The notes beneath the pieces were generated by a model that saw only the letters and a program-made list of their open reading frames with translations, was not told where the DNA came from and ran no database searches. The translations under genes were made by a program, and so were the position numbers. Shown here in pieces: positions 7,283 to 15,567 of a DNA stretch of 64,000 nt. This DNA is from CBDFFW01 sp965246945 (GTDB taxonomy: Bacteria; Pseudomonadota; Alphaproteobacteria; UBA11073), in contig CBDFFW010000001.1 of assembly GCA_965246945.1 (NCBI GenBank), forward strand, positions 1,612,001-1,676,000, given 5' to 3'. The stretch's first letter is position 1, and the number at the start of each line of letters is the position of its first letter.

Positions 7283-9648
7283 TAACGGCCAGCTGAAAGT
7301 CGCTGCACTAAATCATCGAACATATGTCGCAATAAGTAAGGCGCCACCGCTTTACGAATTTCAATCCAAGCAGGCACATAACCATGCACACGTTCGCGGA
7401 TCCGGTTCATTTCTTTAAAACCAATTTCACCAATTTCGGCGCTGGTTTTTTGAGAGGCATGGATCCGGAATGCCCCTAGGTAACGTGGCAAACGGACAAA
7501 CTTGGCACCAGTATTTTGGAAACGCACCAATAAATCCCAATCCATGGCAAAACGGAAAGACTCGTCAATCCCGCCCACTTTTTCCCATAGGGAGCGCCGC
7601 CAGAATAACGTTTCTTGCGGTATATAATCAGCCCATTTCAATACTTCGTAATTATGCGGCGGCAGCAGCCACCGGCCAATTTCTTGATCATGTTCATCAA
7701 TCAAAATGCGATGACCATAAACCACATCGACATCCGGATTTTTGGCAAAATAATCGGCGACATAACGCAAACTGCCAGGCAATAACAAATCATCAGAATT
7801 GAGCCAAGCCATAATTTCGCCATGCGATTTGGCAAAACCAAGATTAATAGCCTGAGACTGGCCGCCATCAGGTTTAGACTCCCAAGCGGCTAAACGATCG
7901 GCATAACTTTGCAGAACCTCCACTGTGCCATCGGTTGAACCGCCATCCTGCACGATATATTCTAATTTCGGATAATCTTGATCTAACACGCTATTCAGTG
8001 TGCGCTTAATATAACTGGCCTGCCGAAAACTTGGCGTTACAATGGAGATTATTGGTAACTGCTTATCATCAGTTTTTATAGGATAAGGTTTTGGTAAAAT
8101 AAGCGTTTTAGGTTCGTATTGATTCAACATTCCTAGACGTGGACGTACTGCTTTCTCCATTTTCCCTAAAAATGTAGCGGTTCGCTTGGTTATGCCAAGG
8201 AAGAGCCGCATCGAACCAGGAATACGCTCGATACGTTGTAAAAAACGAATAGCAACCCGATGTGATAGATAATCAAGCGACAGACCAAAAGTTTTAAATA
8301 CGAACTGATCTTGAATAAATTTTTCTTTTTCCAAAAGCTGTTCTTGTAATTCTACTAGTGTTTTACCTTGTTCGGCGATCATGATTTCTTTGTCATTCAT
8401 TTGCTGGTTCAAACTATAAAGTTCACGGCGCAGCTTAATAAAATCTGCCTTGTTATCACTACTCAAAGTTTCTTCATTATATTGCCGAATTTTATTAAAC
8501 CAAAAATGACGCGCGGCATCTGAGCCTAACAGACCTTCTGCAATTTCTAAACTTTGAATTTGGTTTTCCAGTAATTGTTGCGCACCATAAATCATTGTTT
8601 TAATTGGAACTGCTTCAATACAATGCGCTTTTTGAAAAATACAATCCCAACCGCAACCAAAACAAGGTAGTGGCTGAACCGCAACAAACGCAGATTTTGC
8701 TTTTGGCAAAAAGCGTGGATACGTTCCCCCACCAAAAAGTGCCAGGACATACTTATCCAATGCAGCTGCCATATGCATAGGCCCAGTATCAGAACCATAA
8801 TATAATGTGGATGCTTCAATTAAACCAAGCAAAATTGGTAATGTATTTTGTTCACCAATCCAAATCCTGGTTGGGATACCGATGTCTTTACACTTTTCAT
8901 ACAATATTTGCAAATGTTGCGCTTCACTAGTTACCCCTACAAACAAAGTTGGCAATTGATAGTCATTGTAAATTGTTTTTGCCAACTCGATCGTCATTTC
9001 ATCTGGCATATTTTTATAAGCTACATTCATACTGCTGATTGGGCAGGCAATTGCATAAGGCTGTTTGAGATAAATGTTTTCTAAAGCAGCAACAGCTAAA
9101 TTTTTTGCTTCGTCGTCAATGTGGATTTGAGGTTGGTCTGTTAGCCACACCAAATTAAAACTATGTTCCAATAGAACTGCGTACTTTTGTGTTTCATGAA
9201 TTTTTTCCGGTACATCAATTTTTTTAATTGTGTTGGCAACATTTATATCTAATTGCAGTGCACTAATAATATTTTTAGTAAAATCTACATAATTTGTATT
9301 TTTATTAGCAAAACCAATGCAATTTTTTATTTTTGCATAATTTAATAAAATTTCATCGAAAGAAGTTCGGCTAAACAATGGTGATAAAATAATGTCGAAT
9401 TGATACTCAGCAACTTTATTTAAAAATTTGGCAGTAGATTTTGCATAATTTTCAATATCACTGGTGTTGTAAGGATTAAAATCAATCGTAATTGTTTTAA
9501 GCCGGTCATCAAAATACTTTATTAAACTTAAATATGTTTCTCTTATGGCTACCGTAATTTGATAATCATGATCCAACAGTGTTTTAAACAGCGGCTGTCG
9601 TAAAATTAAATCACCTAGCGCATCTGGACAGACAATAAGCACATGCAT
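7282..9648 (-). CDS. Fused GT9-type and GT2-type glycosyltransferase
   Basis: The 788-residue product has two catalytic parts. Residues 1 to about 370 resemble the GT9 heptosyltransferase fold: it opens MHVLIVCPDALGDLILRQP and later has YYGSDTGPMHMAAALDK and a Cys cluster PCFGCGWDC. Residues about 405-450 are strongly charged and probably a coiled coil. From about residue 530 a GT2 domain follows, with ISIVTPSFRQASYIKRTLNS, VQDGGSTDGT and AWLNSDDLLLPGS (the metal-binding Asp-Asp). A single polypeptide could add two successive sugars, one perhaps heptose given the neighbouring pathway. I see no frameshift, and the reading frame is continuous. Confidence 0.85.
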   Translation of the reverse strand: MHVLIVCPDALGDLILRQPLFKTLLDHDYQITVAIRETYLSLIKYFDDRLKTITIDFNPYNTSDIENYAKSTAKFLNKVAEYQFDIILSPLFSRTSFDEILLNYAKIKNCIGFANKNTNYVDFTKNIISALQLDINVANTIKKIDVPEKIHETQKYAVLLEHSFNLVWLTDQPQIHIDDEAKNLAVAALENIYLKQPYAIACPISSMNVAYKNMPDEMTIELAKTIYNDYQLPTLFVGVTSEAQHLQILYEKCKDIGIPTRIWIGEQNTLPILLGLIEASTLYYGSDTGPMHMAAALDKYVLALFGGGTYPRFLPKAKSAFVAVQPLPCFGCGWDCIFQKAHCIEAVPIKTMIYGAQQLLENQIQSLEIAEGLLGSDAARHFWFNKIRQYNEETLSSDNKADFIKLRRELYSLNQQMNDKEIMIAEQGKTLVELQEQLLEKEKFIQDQFVFKTFGLSLDYLSHRVAIRFLQRIERIPGSMRLFLGITKRTATFLGKMEKAVRPRLGMLNQYEPKTLILPKPYPIKTDDKQLPIISIVTPSFRQASYIKRTLNSVLDQDYPKLEYIVQDGGSTDGTVEVLQSYADRLAAWESKPDGGQSQAINLGFAKSHGEIMAWLNSDDLLLPGSLRYVADYFAKNPDVDVVYGHRILIDEHDQEIGRWLLPPHNYEVLKWADYIPQETLFWRRSLWEKVGGIDESFRFAMDWDLLVRFQNTGAKFVRLPRYLGAFRIHASQKTSAEIGEIGFKEMNRIRERVHGYVPAWIEIRKAVAPYLLRHMFDDLVQRLSAGR

Positions 9649-9707
9649 TTACCATGCATCTTTACCGACAACATAAAGCAATGCAATATTTAAACTTTCT
9701 CTGTAAT

Positions 9708-10493
9708 CTAATTATTAAAACTACGCCACCAGACAGCATAAGGCCAGGCCAGCCACCATTTGCTGGGCACCCAACCATAATGTTCGCGCACCACGGCAAT
9801 GGCTTCGCAATAATTTTGCTTGCGGCATGAATTGGTTTTGGTCGCTGGATAAACGCGGTTGAGCGCGATATCTTCTTGCAAATAAGTCAACGGGCCAAAA
9901 TTTTTATACAAGCGCCACCATAAATCATAATCCATCGACAAATGAAAATGCGTGCGCACACCGCTTAAAGCTTCCCACGCAGTGCGGCGAATTAAAGTGG
10001 CGGGTTGGGCAATAATATTCCGCAGCGCCATACGTTCCGGGCTAAATGCTTCCGTCCAAAAACGTTTGGTTGGTATTAAATTCTTATCGGTATTCCAGGC
10101 TTGGCCATAAACGGCCAGCGCGTTTGGTGTATTTTGTAAAGCCGCTAATAATTTATTCAAAGCATTGGGTAAAAACGCATCATCGCTGTTCAGCCAACAA
10201 ACATAGGGCGCGGTGCCCATAGCCACCGCTTCGTTAATGGCTGCGGCTTGGCCGCCATCCGGCCCACTGCGCCAGCCCGCTAAATGGGAGGCCCATTGGT
10301 GAATGATTGCCAAGCTATCATCGGTTGAACCACCATCGGCCACAAACACTTCGACCGGTATGTTTTGGCTGAAGATCGAACTCAACGCATCATTCAGAAA
10401 TTGCCCTTGATTAAACGAAGGCACGGCGATCGTCACCACTGGTGCCACGTGCCGCTGCGGGTTCAATTCCCAATCGTTTGAGTGACGATCCAT
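9708..10493 (-). CDS. GT2 family glycosyltransferase
   Basis: The 261-residue protein has a GT-A fold start, VVTIAVPSFNQGQFLNDALS, then FVADGGSTDDSLAI, GPDGGQAAAINEAVA and CWLNSDDAFLPNA, where the paired Asp would bind the metal of the nucleotide sugar. It resembles the GT2 half of the large fused enzyme downstream, so the two may be paralogues. It begins eight bases after purH and may be read from the same promoter. A role in the surface glycan is inferred; donor and acceptor are not evident. Confidence 0.88.
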   Translation of the reverse strand: MDRHSNDWELNPQRHVAPVVTIAVPSFNQGQFLNDALSSIFSQNIPVEVFVADGGSTDDSLAIIHQWASHLAGWRSGPDGGQAAAINEAVAMGTAPYVCWLNSDDAFLPNALNKLLAALQNTPNALAVYGQAWNTDKNLIPTKRFWTEAFSPERMALRNIIAQPATLIRRTAWEALSGVRTHFHLSMDYDLWWRLYKNFGPLTYLQEDIALNRVYPATKTNSCRKQNYCEAIAVVREHYGWVPSKWWLAWPYAVWWRSFNN

Positions 10494-10501
10494 TGCATTT
10501 A

Positions 10502-12076
10502 TTAATGGCGGAAGTGGCGCATGCCTGTAAAGACCATTGCGACATGATGCGCATTCGCCGCATCAATCACTTCCTGATCACGCATTGAACCGCCTGGCTG
10601 GATAACCGCTGTGGCACCGGCGCTAATTGCGGCCAGCAAACCATCGGCGAATGGAAAAAATGCGTCAGACGCAACCACCGAACCTTGCGCCAGTGAAACA
10701 GCAATACCGGCAGCTTTGGCGGCTTCTTCCGCTTTGTGGGCAGCAATACGCGCGCTATCCACCCGGCTCATCTGCCCAGCGCCGATGCCAACGGTGGCAT
10801 GATCACGCACATAAACAATGGCGTTCGATTTCACATGTTTGGCCACGCGCCACGCGAATTGCAGGTCTTGGATTTCCTGCGCGGTTGGGGCGCGTTCGGT
10901 CACCACCTTTAAATTTTTTGGCATAATCATGCCGTTATCGCGGCTTTGCACCAGGAAGCCACCAGCGACACCCGTAATCATCCGGCCAGGTGTATGGATA
11001 TCCGGCATTTGATCGGTGGTTAATACGCGCAAATTCTTTTTCTTGTCCAGCAATGCTGCTGCTTCCGGTGTCACGCTCGGGGCAATAATGACTTCCAAGA
11101 ATAAGCTGCCTAGCGTTTCCACGAATGCCGCATCCAAAGGCCGGTTTAAGGCGATGATACCACCAAAGGCGCTAACCGGATCGCAGCGCAGAGCCAGTTG
11201 AAATGCTGTGGTTAAATCTTTACCTGTCGCTACACCACACGGATTGGCATGTTTGATAATCGCCACTGCCGGTTCGGCAAATTCGGCCACCAATTCAAAA
11301 GCGGCATTGGTATCATTAATATTATTGTAGCTAAGTTCTTTGCCCTGGTGCTGCTGGGAAGTCACCACGCCGATCCGCGTGGGGCGTGTGGTATCTAATT
11401 TATAAAGCGCTGCGCTTTGATGCGGGTTCTCGCCATAACGCAAATCTTGCTGTTTTTCGGCCGCCCAAACCAGGGTTTGCGGGTAAACTTCATCCAACTG
11501 GTCATACATCCAGCGGCTGATCACCGCATCATAGGCACCGGTATGGCTAAACGCCTTGGCTGATAGTTGCCGGCGATATAATTCATCTGCACCATCGGGT
11601 GCTTGCAGCGCGCTCAGCACATTTTCATAATCTTCCGGATCGGTGACAACCAGTACATCGGCATGGTTTTTAGCGGCGGCACGGATCATGGCCGGACCGC
11701 CAATATCAATATTTTCGATGCAAGTTTTGAAATCTTTACCGGCTGCCACGGTTTCGCGGAATGGATATAGATTGACAACTACCAGATCAATGCGAGGAAT
11801 ATTGTGCTTTTGTGCAGTTTCCACATGCGCTTTATCATCACGCTTAAATAAAATACCGCCATGGATTTTGGGCTGCAGGGTTTTGACGCGGCCATCAAGA
11901 ATTTCGGGGAAACCGGTTAAATCGGCAACTTCGGTAACCTTTAAATTGGCCGCTTGCAGTTCTTTTAAAGTACCGCCAGTGGCCAGTAATTGATAACCCA
12001 GTTTGGCCAATCCAGCGGCAAATGGCACCAGGCCGGTTTTGTCCGAGACGGATAAAAGTGCATACGCGTTCTGCAT
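10502..12076 (-). CDS. purH: Bifunctional AICAR transformylase / IMP cyclohydrolase
   Basis: PurH catalyses the last two steps of IMP synthesis. I start at the ATG giving MQNAYALLSVSDKTG, because family members begin close to ALLSVSDK; the frame stays open for 42 more codons upstream without a familiar sequence. The product has 524 residues, the normal length. The cyclohydrolase domain is N-terminal (GGTLKELQ, ENIDIGGPAMIRAAAKNH). The transformylase domain follows (LRYGENPHQSAALY, KHANPCGVA, and near the end FFPFADGLLAAISAGATAVIQPGGS). purF lies elsewhere in the window, so the pathway genes are scattered. Confidence 0.97.
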   Translation of the reverse strand: MQNAYALLSVSDKTGLVPFAAGLAKLGYQLLATGGTLKELQAANLKVTEVADLTGFPEILDGRVKTLQPKIHGGILFKRDDKAHVETAQKHNIPRIDLVVVNLYPFRETVAAGKDFKTCIENIDIGGPAMIRAAAKNHADVLVVTDPEDYENVLSALQAPDGADELYRRQLSAKAFSHTGAYDAVISRWMYDQLDEVYPQTLVWAAEKQQDLRYGENPHQSAALYKLDTTRPTRIGVVTSQQHQGKELSYNNINDTNAAFELVAEFAEPAVAIIKHANPCGVATGKDLTTAFQLALRCDPVSAFGGIIALNRPLDAAFVETLGSLFLEVIIAPSVTPEAAALLDKKKNLRVLTTDQMPDIHTPGRMITGVAGGFLVQSRDNGMIMPKNLKVVTERAPTAQEIQDLQFAWRVAKHVKSNAIVYVRDHATVGIGAGQMSRVDSARIAAHKAEEAAKAAGIAVSLAQGSVVASDAFFPFADGLLAAISAGATAVIQPGGSMRDQEVIDAANAHHVAMVFTGMRHFRH

Positions 12077-12215
12077 AATGGGAGAGAGGCAAGATCGGCC
12101 CATAAAGGCAAGTTTTTTAATCTGCTTGACAATTTCTGATATAATGATTATATTCCTATCCAATGCGGGCAAGCTATGTCCGCGCCTTTCCTCTCTCACC
12201 ATTTATAGGTATTTC

Positions 12216-12536
12216 ATGGCCACTCTTCTTCCGCGGGATGATAGCGGCGCGCCCATGCACGCGTTGCATTTAAAAACCGGCGGCGCACAAAAAATCATCA
12301 CCAGTGCCACCAGCACGCGGCAAACCAATGCTTTTGCCAGCACCACACAAATCATCGCGGTTTATGCCACGCAGGATTGTTTTATTCAGACTGGTAATAG
12401 CACCATTACGGCAGCCAATACCGACCATTTCATCCCCGCTTGTTTTATGATGACCATTGCCCTGCGCGGCGATAGTTACATGGCGGCACTACAAAGCAGC
12501 CAGGCTGGTATTTTATATATATCGGAGCTGAATTAA
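12216..12536 (+). CDS. Small phage-structural-like protein
   Basis: The 106-residue product starts at an ATG (MATLLPRDDSGAPMHALHL) a few bases after a TAGGT sequence. The middle is beta-rich and Ala/Thr-rich (TSATSTRQTNAFASTTQIIAVYAT), ending GILYISELN. From memory it resembles short proteins found beside tail-fibre genes in alphaproteobacterial prophages, but I cannot confirm this by a search. Its stop shares one base with the next gene, so the two are coupled. It is divergent from purH. Confidence 0.55.
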   Translation: MATLLPRDDSGAPMHALHLKTGGAQKIITSATSTRQTNAFASTTQIIAVYATQDCFIQTGNSTITAANTDHFIPACFMMTIALRGDSYMAALQSSQAGILYISELN

Positions 12537-13036
12537 TGTATTCAGGTTTAGGCCATGTTGCCGGACAATCGGTTAAAACGACTATTGCCGGCACCGGCAG
12601 CACCACCATGGATGCTGCCAAAACCTTGGTGCTGGATGCGGGCACCATTCCCACAGCCGGTAATCTAATCACGTTTAACATTAACAAAACCGGCACGGAT
12701 GGCGTTTATCTCGGCATCAATAAAAACACAGCCACCAATTCAGTGCCCGCCAATGCCAGTTTTATCAGCACCTATTCCGCCAGTGGTAAAATTGCCTTGG
12801 GCCGCGGTAATGGCGCGGGTAATGTTAATACGGTCGATTTATATATCGATGGCAACGGCAATGTGGCCATTGGCAGCGCGGGCAGCTTCGGCAGCGGCGT
12901 CAAAGTAATTTCCATCGCCAATGCCACCACCCTGCCAAGCACCAATCCAACCGGCGGCGGTATTCTATATGTTGATGCCGGCGCGTTAAAATACCGCGGG
13001 AGCAGTGGTACCATTACTACCATCGCCGCTGCCTAA
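12536..13036 (+). CDS. Tail-fibre-like, Gly/Ala/Thr-rich structural protein
   Basis: The 166-residue protein is rich in Gly, Ala, Thr and Asn. It has repeated short beta segments (VYLGINKNTAT, VDLYIDGNGNVAIGSAGSFG) and the C-terminal phrase GGGILYVDAGALKYRGSSGT, which is widespread in phage tail-fibre and appendage proteins. No signal peptide is visible. With its partner upstream it forms an isolated two-gene unit between purH and gmk, with no capsid, terminase or integrase nearby. It may be a domesticated or residual phage piece. Confidence 0.6.
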   Translation: MYSGLGHVAGQSVKTTIAGTGSTTMDAAKTLVLDAGTIPTAGNLITFNINKTGTDGVYLGINKNTATNSVPANASFISTYSASGKIALGRGNGAGNVNTVDLYIDGNGNVAIGSAGSFGSGVKVISIANATTLPSTNPTGGGILYVDAGALKYRGSSGTITTIAAA

Positions 13037-13081
13037 ATACTATATGTTGTCATAAGCCCGCAGGTCGGCTAGCAAAGGGGC

Positions 13082-13771
13082 ATGGCACGCCTGGCCCCTC
13101 CCCAATCAACGCCGATGGTTAATCAGCGCGGTATTATGCTGGTGCTGTCCTCGCCTTCGGGTGCGGGTAAAACCTCCATTGCGCGGCATTTGGTGGAGAT
13201 GGAGCCCAATTTAACGCCGTCCGTTTCCGTCACCACTCGGCCCATGCGCCCGGGCGAACAGGAAGGCATCGATTATTATTTTATCAATGATGAAAAATTC
13301 CAAGGTTTAGTTGTTGCCAATGAATTATTAGAAAGCGCAACCGTGTTTGATAATTGTTACGGCACCCCGCGCGGTCCGGTCGAAACTGCTTTGCGGGGCG
13401 GCCGCGATTTGTTGTTCGATATCGATTGGCAAGGCGCGCGGCAATTAACCGAAAATGCCCGCGATGATTTGGTGACTGTTTTTGTGCTACCGCCGGAAGC
13501 CGCTGAATTAGAACGCCGCCTGTTCGCCCGCGCACAAGATGCGCATGAAGTCATTCAACAGCGCATGCACAAAGCCCCGGATGAGATGAGTCATTATCCC
13601 GAATATGATTACGTGATTATCAATTACGATCTCGATCACAGCGTGCAAGCCGTGCGTCACATCCTGCACGCCGAACGCCAACGCCGCACCCGCCTCGTCG
13701 GCCTCGCCCAATTCGTCCGCAAACTCCAAACCGATATTAAAACAAAGTTTCCGGGGGCAGAATTAGCTTAG
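13082..13771 (+). CDS. gmk: Guanylate kinase
   Basis: Guanylate kinase phosphorylates GMP to GDP in the cytoplasm. The P-loop LSSPSGAGKTSIAR lies near residues 22-35. It is followed by SVSVTTRPMRPGEQEGIDYYF, which contains the GMP-binding Arg and Tyr positions, and DLLFDIDWQGARQL. The 229-residue length assumes the first ATG; the AAGGGG next to it is too close for a good ribosome site, and ATGs at codons 12 and 19 remain possible starts giving more typical lengths. Confidence 0.95.
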   Translation: MARLAPPQSTPMVNQRGIMLVLSSPSGAGKTSIARHLVEMEPNLTPSVSVTTRPMRPGEQEGIDYYFINDEKFQGLVVANELLESATVFDNCYGTPRGPVETALRGGRDLLFDIDWQGARQLTENARDDLVTVFVLPPEAAELERRLFARAQDAHEVIQQRMHKAPDEMSHYPEYDYVIINYDLDHSVQAVRHILHAERQRRTRLVGLAQFVRKLQTDIKTKFPGAELA

Positions 13772-13783
13772 TAGGCGCTGCGA

Positions 13784-13809
13784 GGCATTCCCGCCTACGC
13801 GGGAATGCC
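13784..13809. repeat. Perfect 11-bp hairpin between gmk and the convergent adh gene
   Basis: GGCATTCCCGC and GCGGGAATGCC pair perfectly around a four-base loop. No T-run follows on either strand, so it is a weak candidate for a classical terminator. Its core (ATTCCCGC / GCGGGAAT) matches the ends of the longer palindromic elements elsewhere in the window, so it may be half of one. Confidence 0.7.
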
Positions 13810-13812
13810 GAT

Positions 13813-14871
13813 TTAAGCACTGTTCTTCAAACTTGCGATATCAATGACAAAACGGTATTTCACATCGCCTTTGATAGTCCGTTCATAAGCTTGGTTGATA
13901 TCTTGCATGTTTATCATCTCAATATCGGAGACGATGTTATGTTCGCTGCAGAAATCGAGCATTTCCTGGGTTTCTTCAATCCCGCCAATTAGGGAACCCG
14001 CGACCATGCGGCGGCGGAAAATGAGTGGCATAATATTTGGAGCTTTAGTTAATGGCTCGACACAGCCGACAAAACATAAAATACCATCGCGGGCAAGCAA
14101 ACCGATATACGGATCGGCATCATGGCCTTTGGGAATGGTGCTTAAAATAAAATCAAAAGTGCCTTCATGCGCTTTCATCGCGTCTGCATCGGTGGATAAC
14201 AACACATCATCAGCGCCCAGGCGTTTGGCATCAGCTTCCTTGCCTGGGGAAGTGGTGATGAGCGTGACTTCCGCGCCCATGGCATGCGCGAATTTCAGGC
14301 CCATATGACCAAGCCCGCCTAAGCCCACAATCGCGACGCGGTCGCCCGGGCCGATATCCCAATGCTTAAGTGGTGAATAAGTGGTGATACCGGCACATAA
14401 TAAGGGGGCCACAGCCTTAACATCTAAATTTTCGGGCACGCGCAACACAAAATCTTCATCGACCACAATCTGTTCAGAATAACCGCCATACGTGTTTTCG
14501 CCGCTGCCATCTGATTTGCCGTTATAGGTAAGCGTGAAACCGCCTTCACAATATTGCTCAAGCCCCTCTTCGCAACCATCACAATGGCGGCAGCTATCGA
14601 CCACGCAACCAACGCCGACCAAATCACCGGTTTTAAATTTGGTAACTTCACCGCCCACCGCGGTCACGCGGCCAACAATTTCGTGCCCAGGGACGCAAGG
14701 GTAAATGGTATTGTGCCATTCGTTGCGCGCTTGGTGAATATCGGAATGGCACACGCCGGTGTACAAAATTTCGATTTCCACATCCTTGGCACCAGGCGCG
14801 CGGCGGTCAATTTGAAAAGGTTTTAATTCAGCGGTGGCGTTTTGCGCCGCGTAAGCAAGGGTTTTTGTCAT
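13813..14871 (-). CDS. Zinc-dependent NAD(P) alcohol dehydrogenase (CAD/YahK type)
   Basis: The 352-residue protein has the catalytic-zinc motifs YTGVCHSDIHQA and PGHEIVGRV, and the structural-zinc cysteine cluster CRHCDGCEEGLEQYC near residue 100. The nucleotide-binding loop is VGLGGLGHMGLKFAHAMGA. The pattern matches the cinnamyl-alcohol-dehydrogenase branch of medium-chain dehydrogenases, which reduce aldehydes with NADPH. It stands alone, convergent with gmk. The physiological aldehyde is not evident. Confidence 0.92.
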   Translation of the reverse strand: MTKTLAYAAQNATAELKPFQIDRRAPGAKDVEIEILYTGVCHSDIHQARNEWHNTIYPCVPGHEIVGRVTAVGGEVTKFKTGDLVGVGCVVDSCRHCDGCEEGLEQYCEGGFTLTYNGKSDGSGENTYGGYSEQIVVDEDFVLRVPENLDVKAVAPLLCAGITTYSPLKHWDIGPGDRVAIVGLGGLGHMGLKFAHAMGAEVTLITTSPGKEADAKRLGADDVLLSTDADAMKAHEGTFDFILSTIPKGHDADPYIGLLARDGILCFVGCVEPLTKAPNIMPLIFRRRMVAGSLIGGIEETQEMLDFCSEHNIVSDIEMINMQDINQAYERTIKGDVKYRFVIDIASLKNSA

Positions 14872-14925
14872 CCCCTATCATGTATGGATGCCGCCGCTGT
14901 TTACAACCCTTATTGAATTTAAAAA

Positions 14926-15567
14926 TTATTCCAGAAAATTTTCATATTCGTAAATGGGGTCAAGTCCATGGGTATCAGGCCCTAATTCCAATTGCGGGTG
15001 AATAATGCCATTGCGCATATCATAAACCCAGCCATGTAAATATGGCTGTTTTTTGGTGGCCCAGGCTTTTTGAATAAAAGATGTTTTGGCTAAATTGAGC
15101 AATTGTTCACGCACATTCAATTCAATCAACCGGTCAACCTTTTGTGTTTGATCAGTAATGCCATCAATCTCCGGCTTATTAAGGCGATAAACATCTTTAA
15201 TATGGCGCAGCCATTCATCAATCTTGCCGTATGAATTGCGGCTTAATGCGGCTTGCACCCCGCCGCAGCCATAATGGCCGCAGACAATCACATGCCGGAT
15301 TTGCAGCACTTCCACTGCATATTGTAAAACGCTCAGCAAATTGGAATCCGTATGCACCACCAAATTGGCAATATTGCGGTGAATGAAAATTTCGCCTGGT
15401 TTGGTTTCGGTAATATCATTCGGTGAAACGCGGCTATCCGAACAGCCAATCCATAGGAACTCCGGTTTTTGTGTGGCGGATAAGCGTTCAAAATATTTCG
15501 GATCGACTTCTTTGGTTTCCTGGGCCCAGGCTTTATTTTCCAATAGCATTTGTTCATAGCGTTGCAT
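14926..15567 (-). CDS. can: Beta-class carbonic anhydrase
   Basis: This enzyme interconverts CO2 and bicarbonate. The zinc ligands are visible in WIGCSDSRVSP and in CGHYGCGGV (Cys, Asp, His, Cys in order). I start at MQRYEQML; an ATG four codons upstream is also possible. Either start lies just within or beyond the end of the SulP gene on the same strand, so the two overlap and are translationally coupled. A SulP transporter paired with a carbonic anhydrase points to bicarbonate uptake. Confidence 0.95.
   Translation of the reverse strand: MQRYEQMLLENKAWAQETKEVDPKYFERLSATQKPEFLWIGCSDSRVSPNDITETKPGEIFIHRNIANLVVHTDSNLLSVLQYAVEVLQIRHVIVCGHYGCGGVQAALSRNSYGKIDEWLRHIKDVYRLNKPEIDGITDQTQKVDRLIELNVREQLLNLAKTSFIQKAWATKKQPYLHGWVYDMRNGIIHPQLELGPDTHGLDPIYEYENFLE

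Noticed and set aside
10627..12003. Several plus-strand frames within purH
   Set aside because: All are antisense to a complete purH with intact motifs.
13784..13809. Rho-independent terminator of gmk
   Set aside because: The hairpin is perfect but has no T-run on either side, and its sequence matches the repeat family, so I list it as a repeat.
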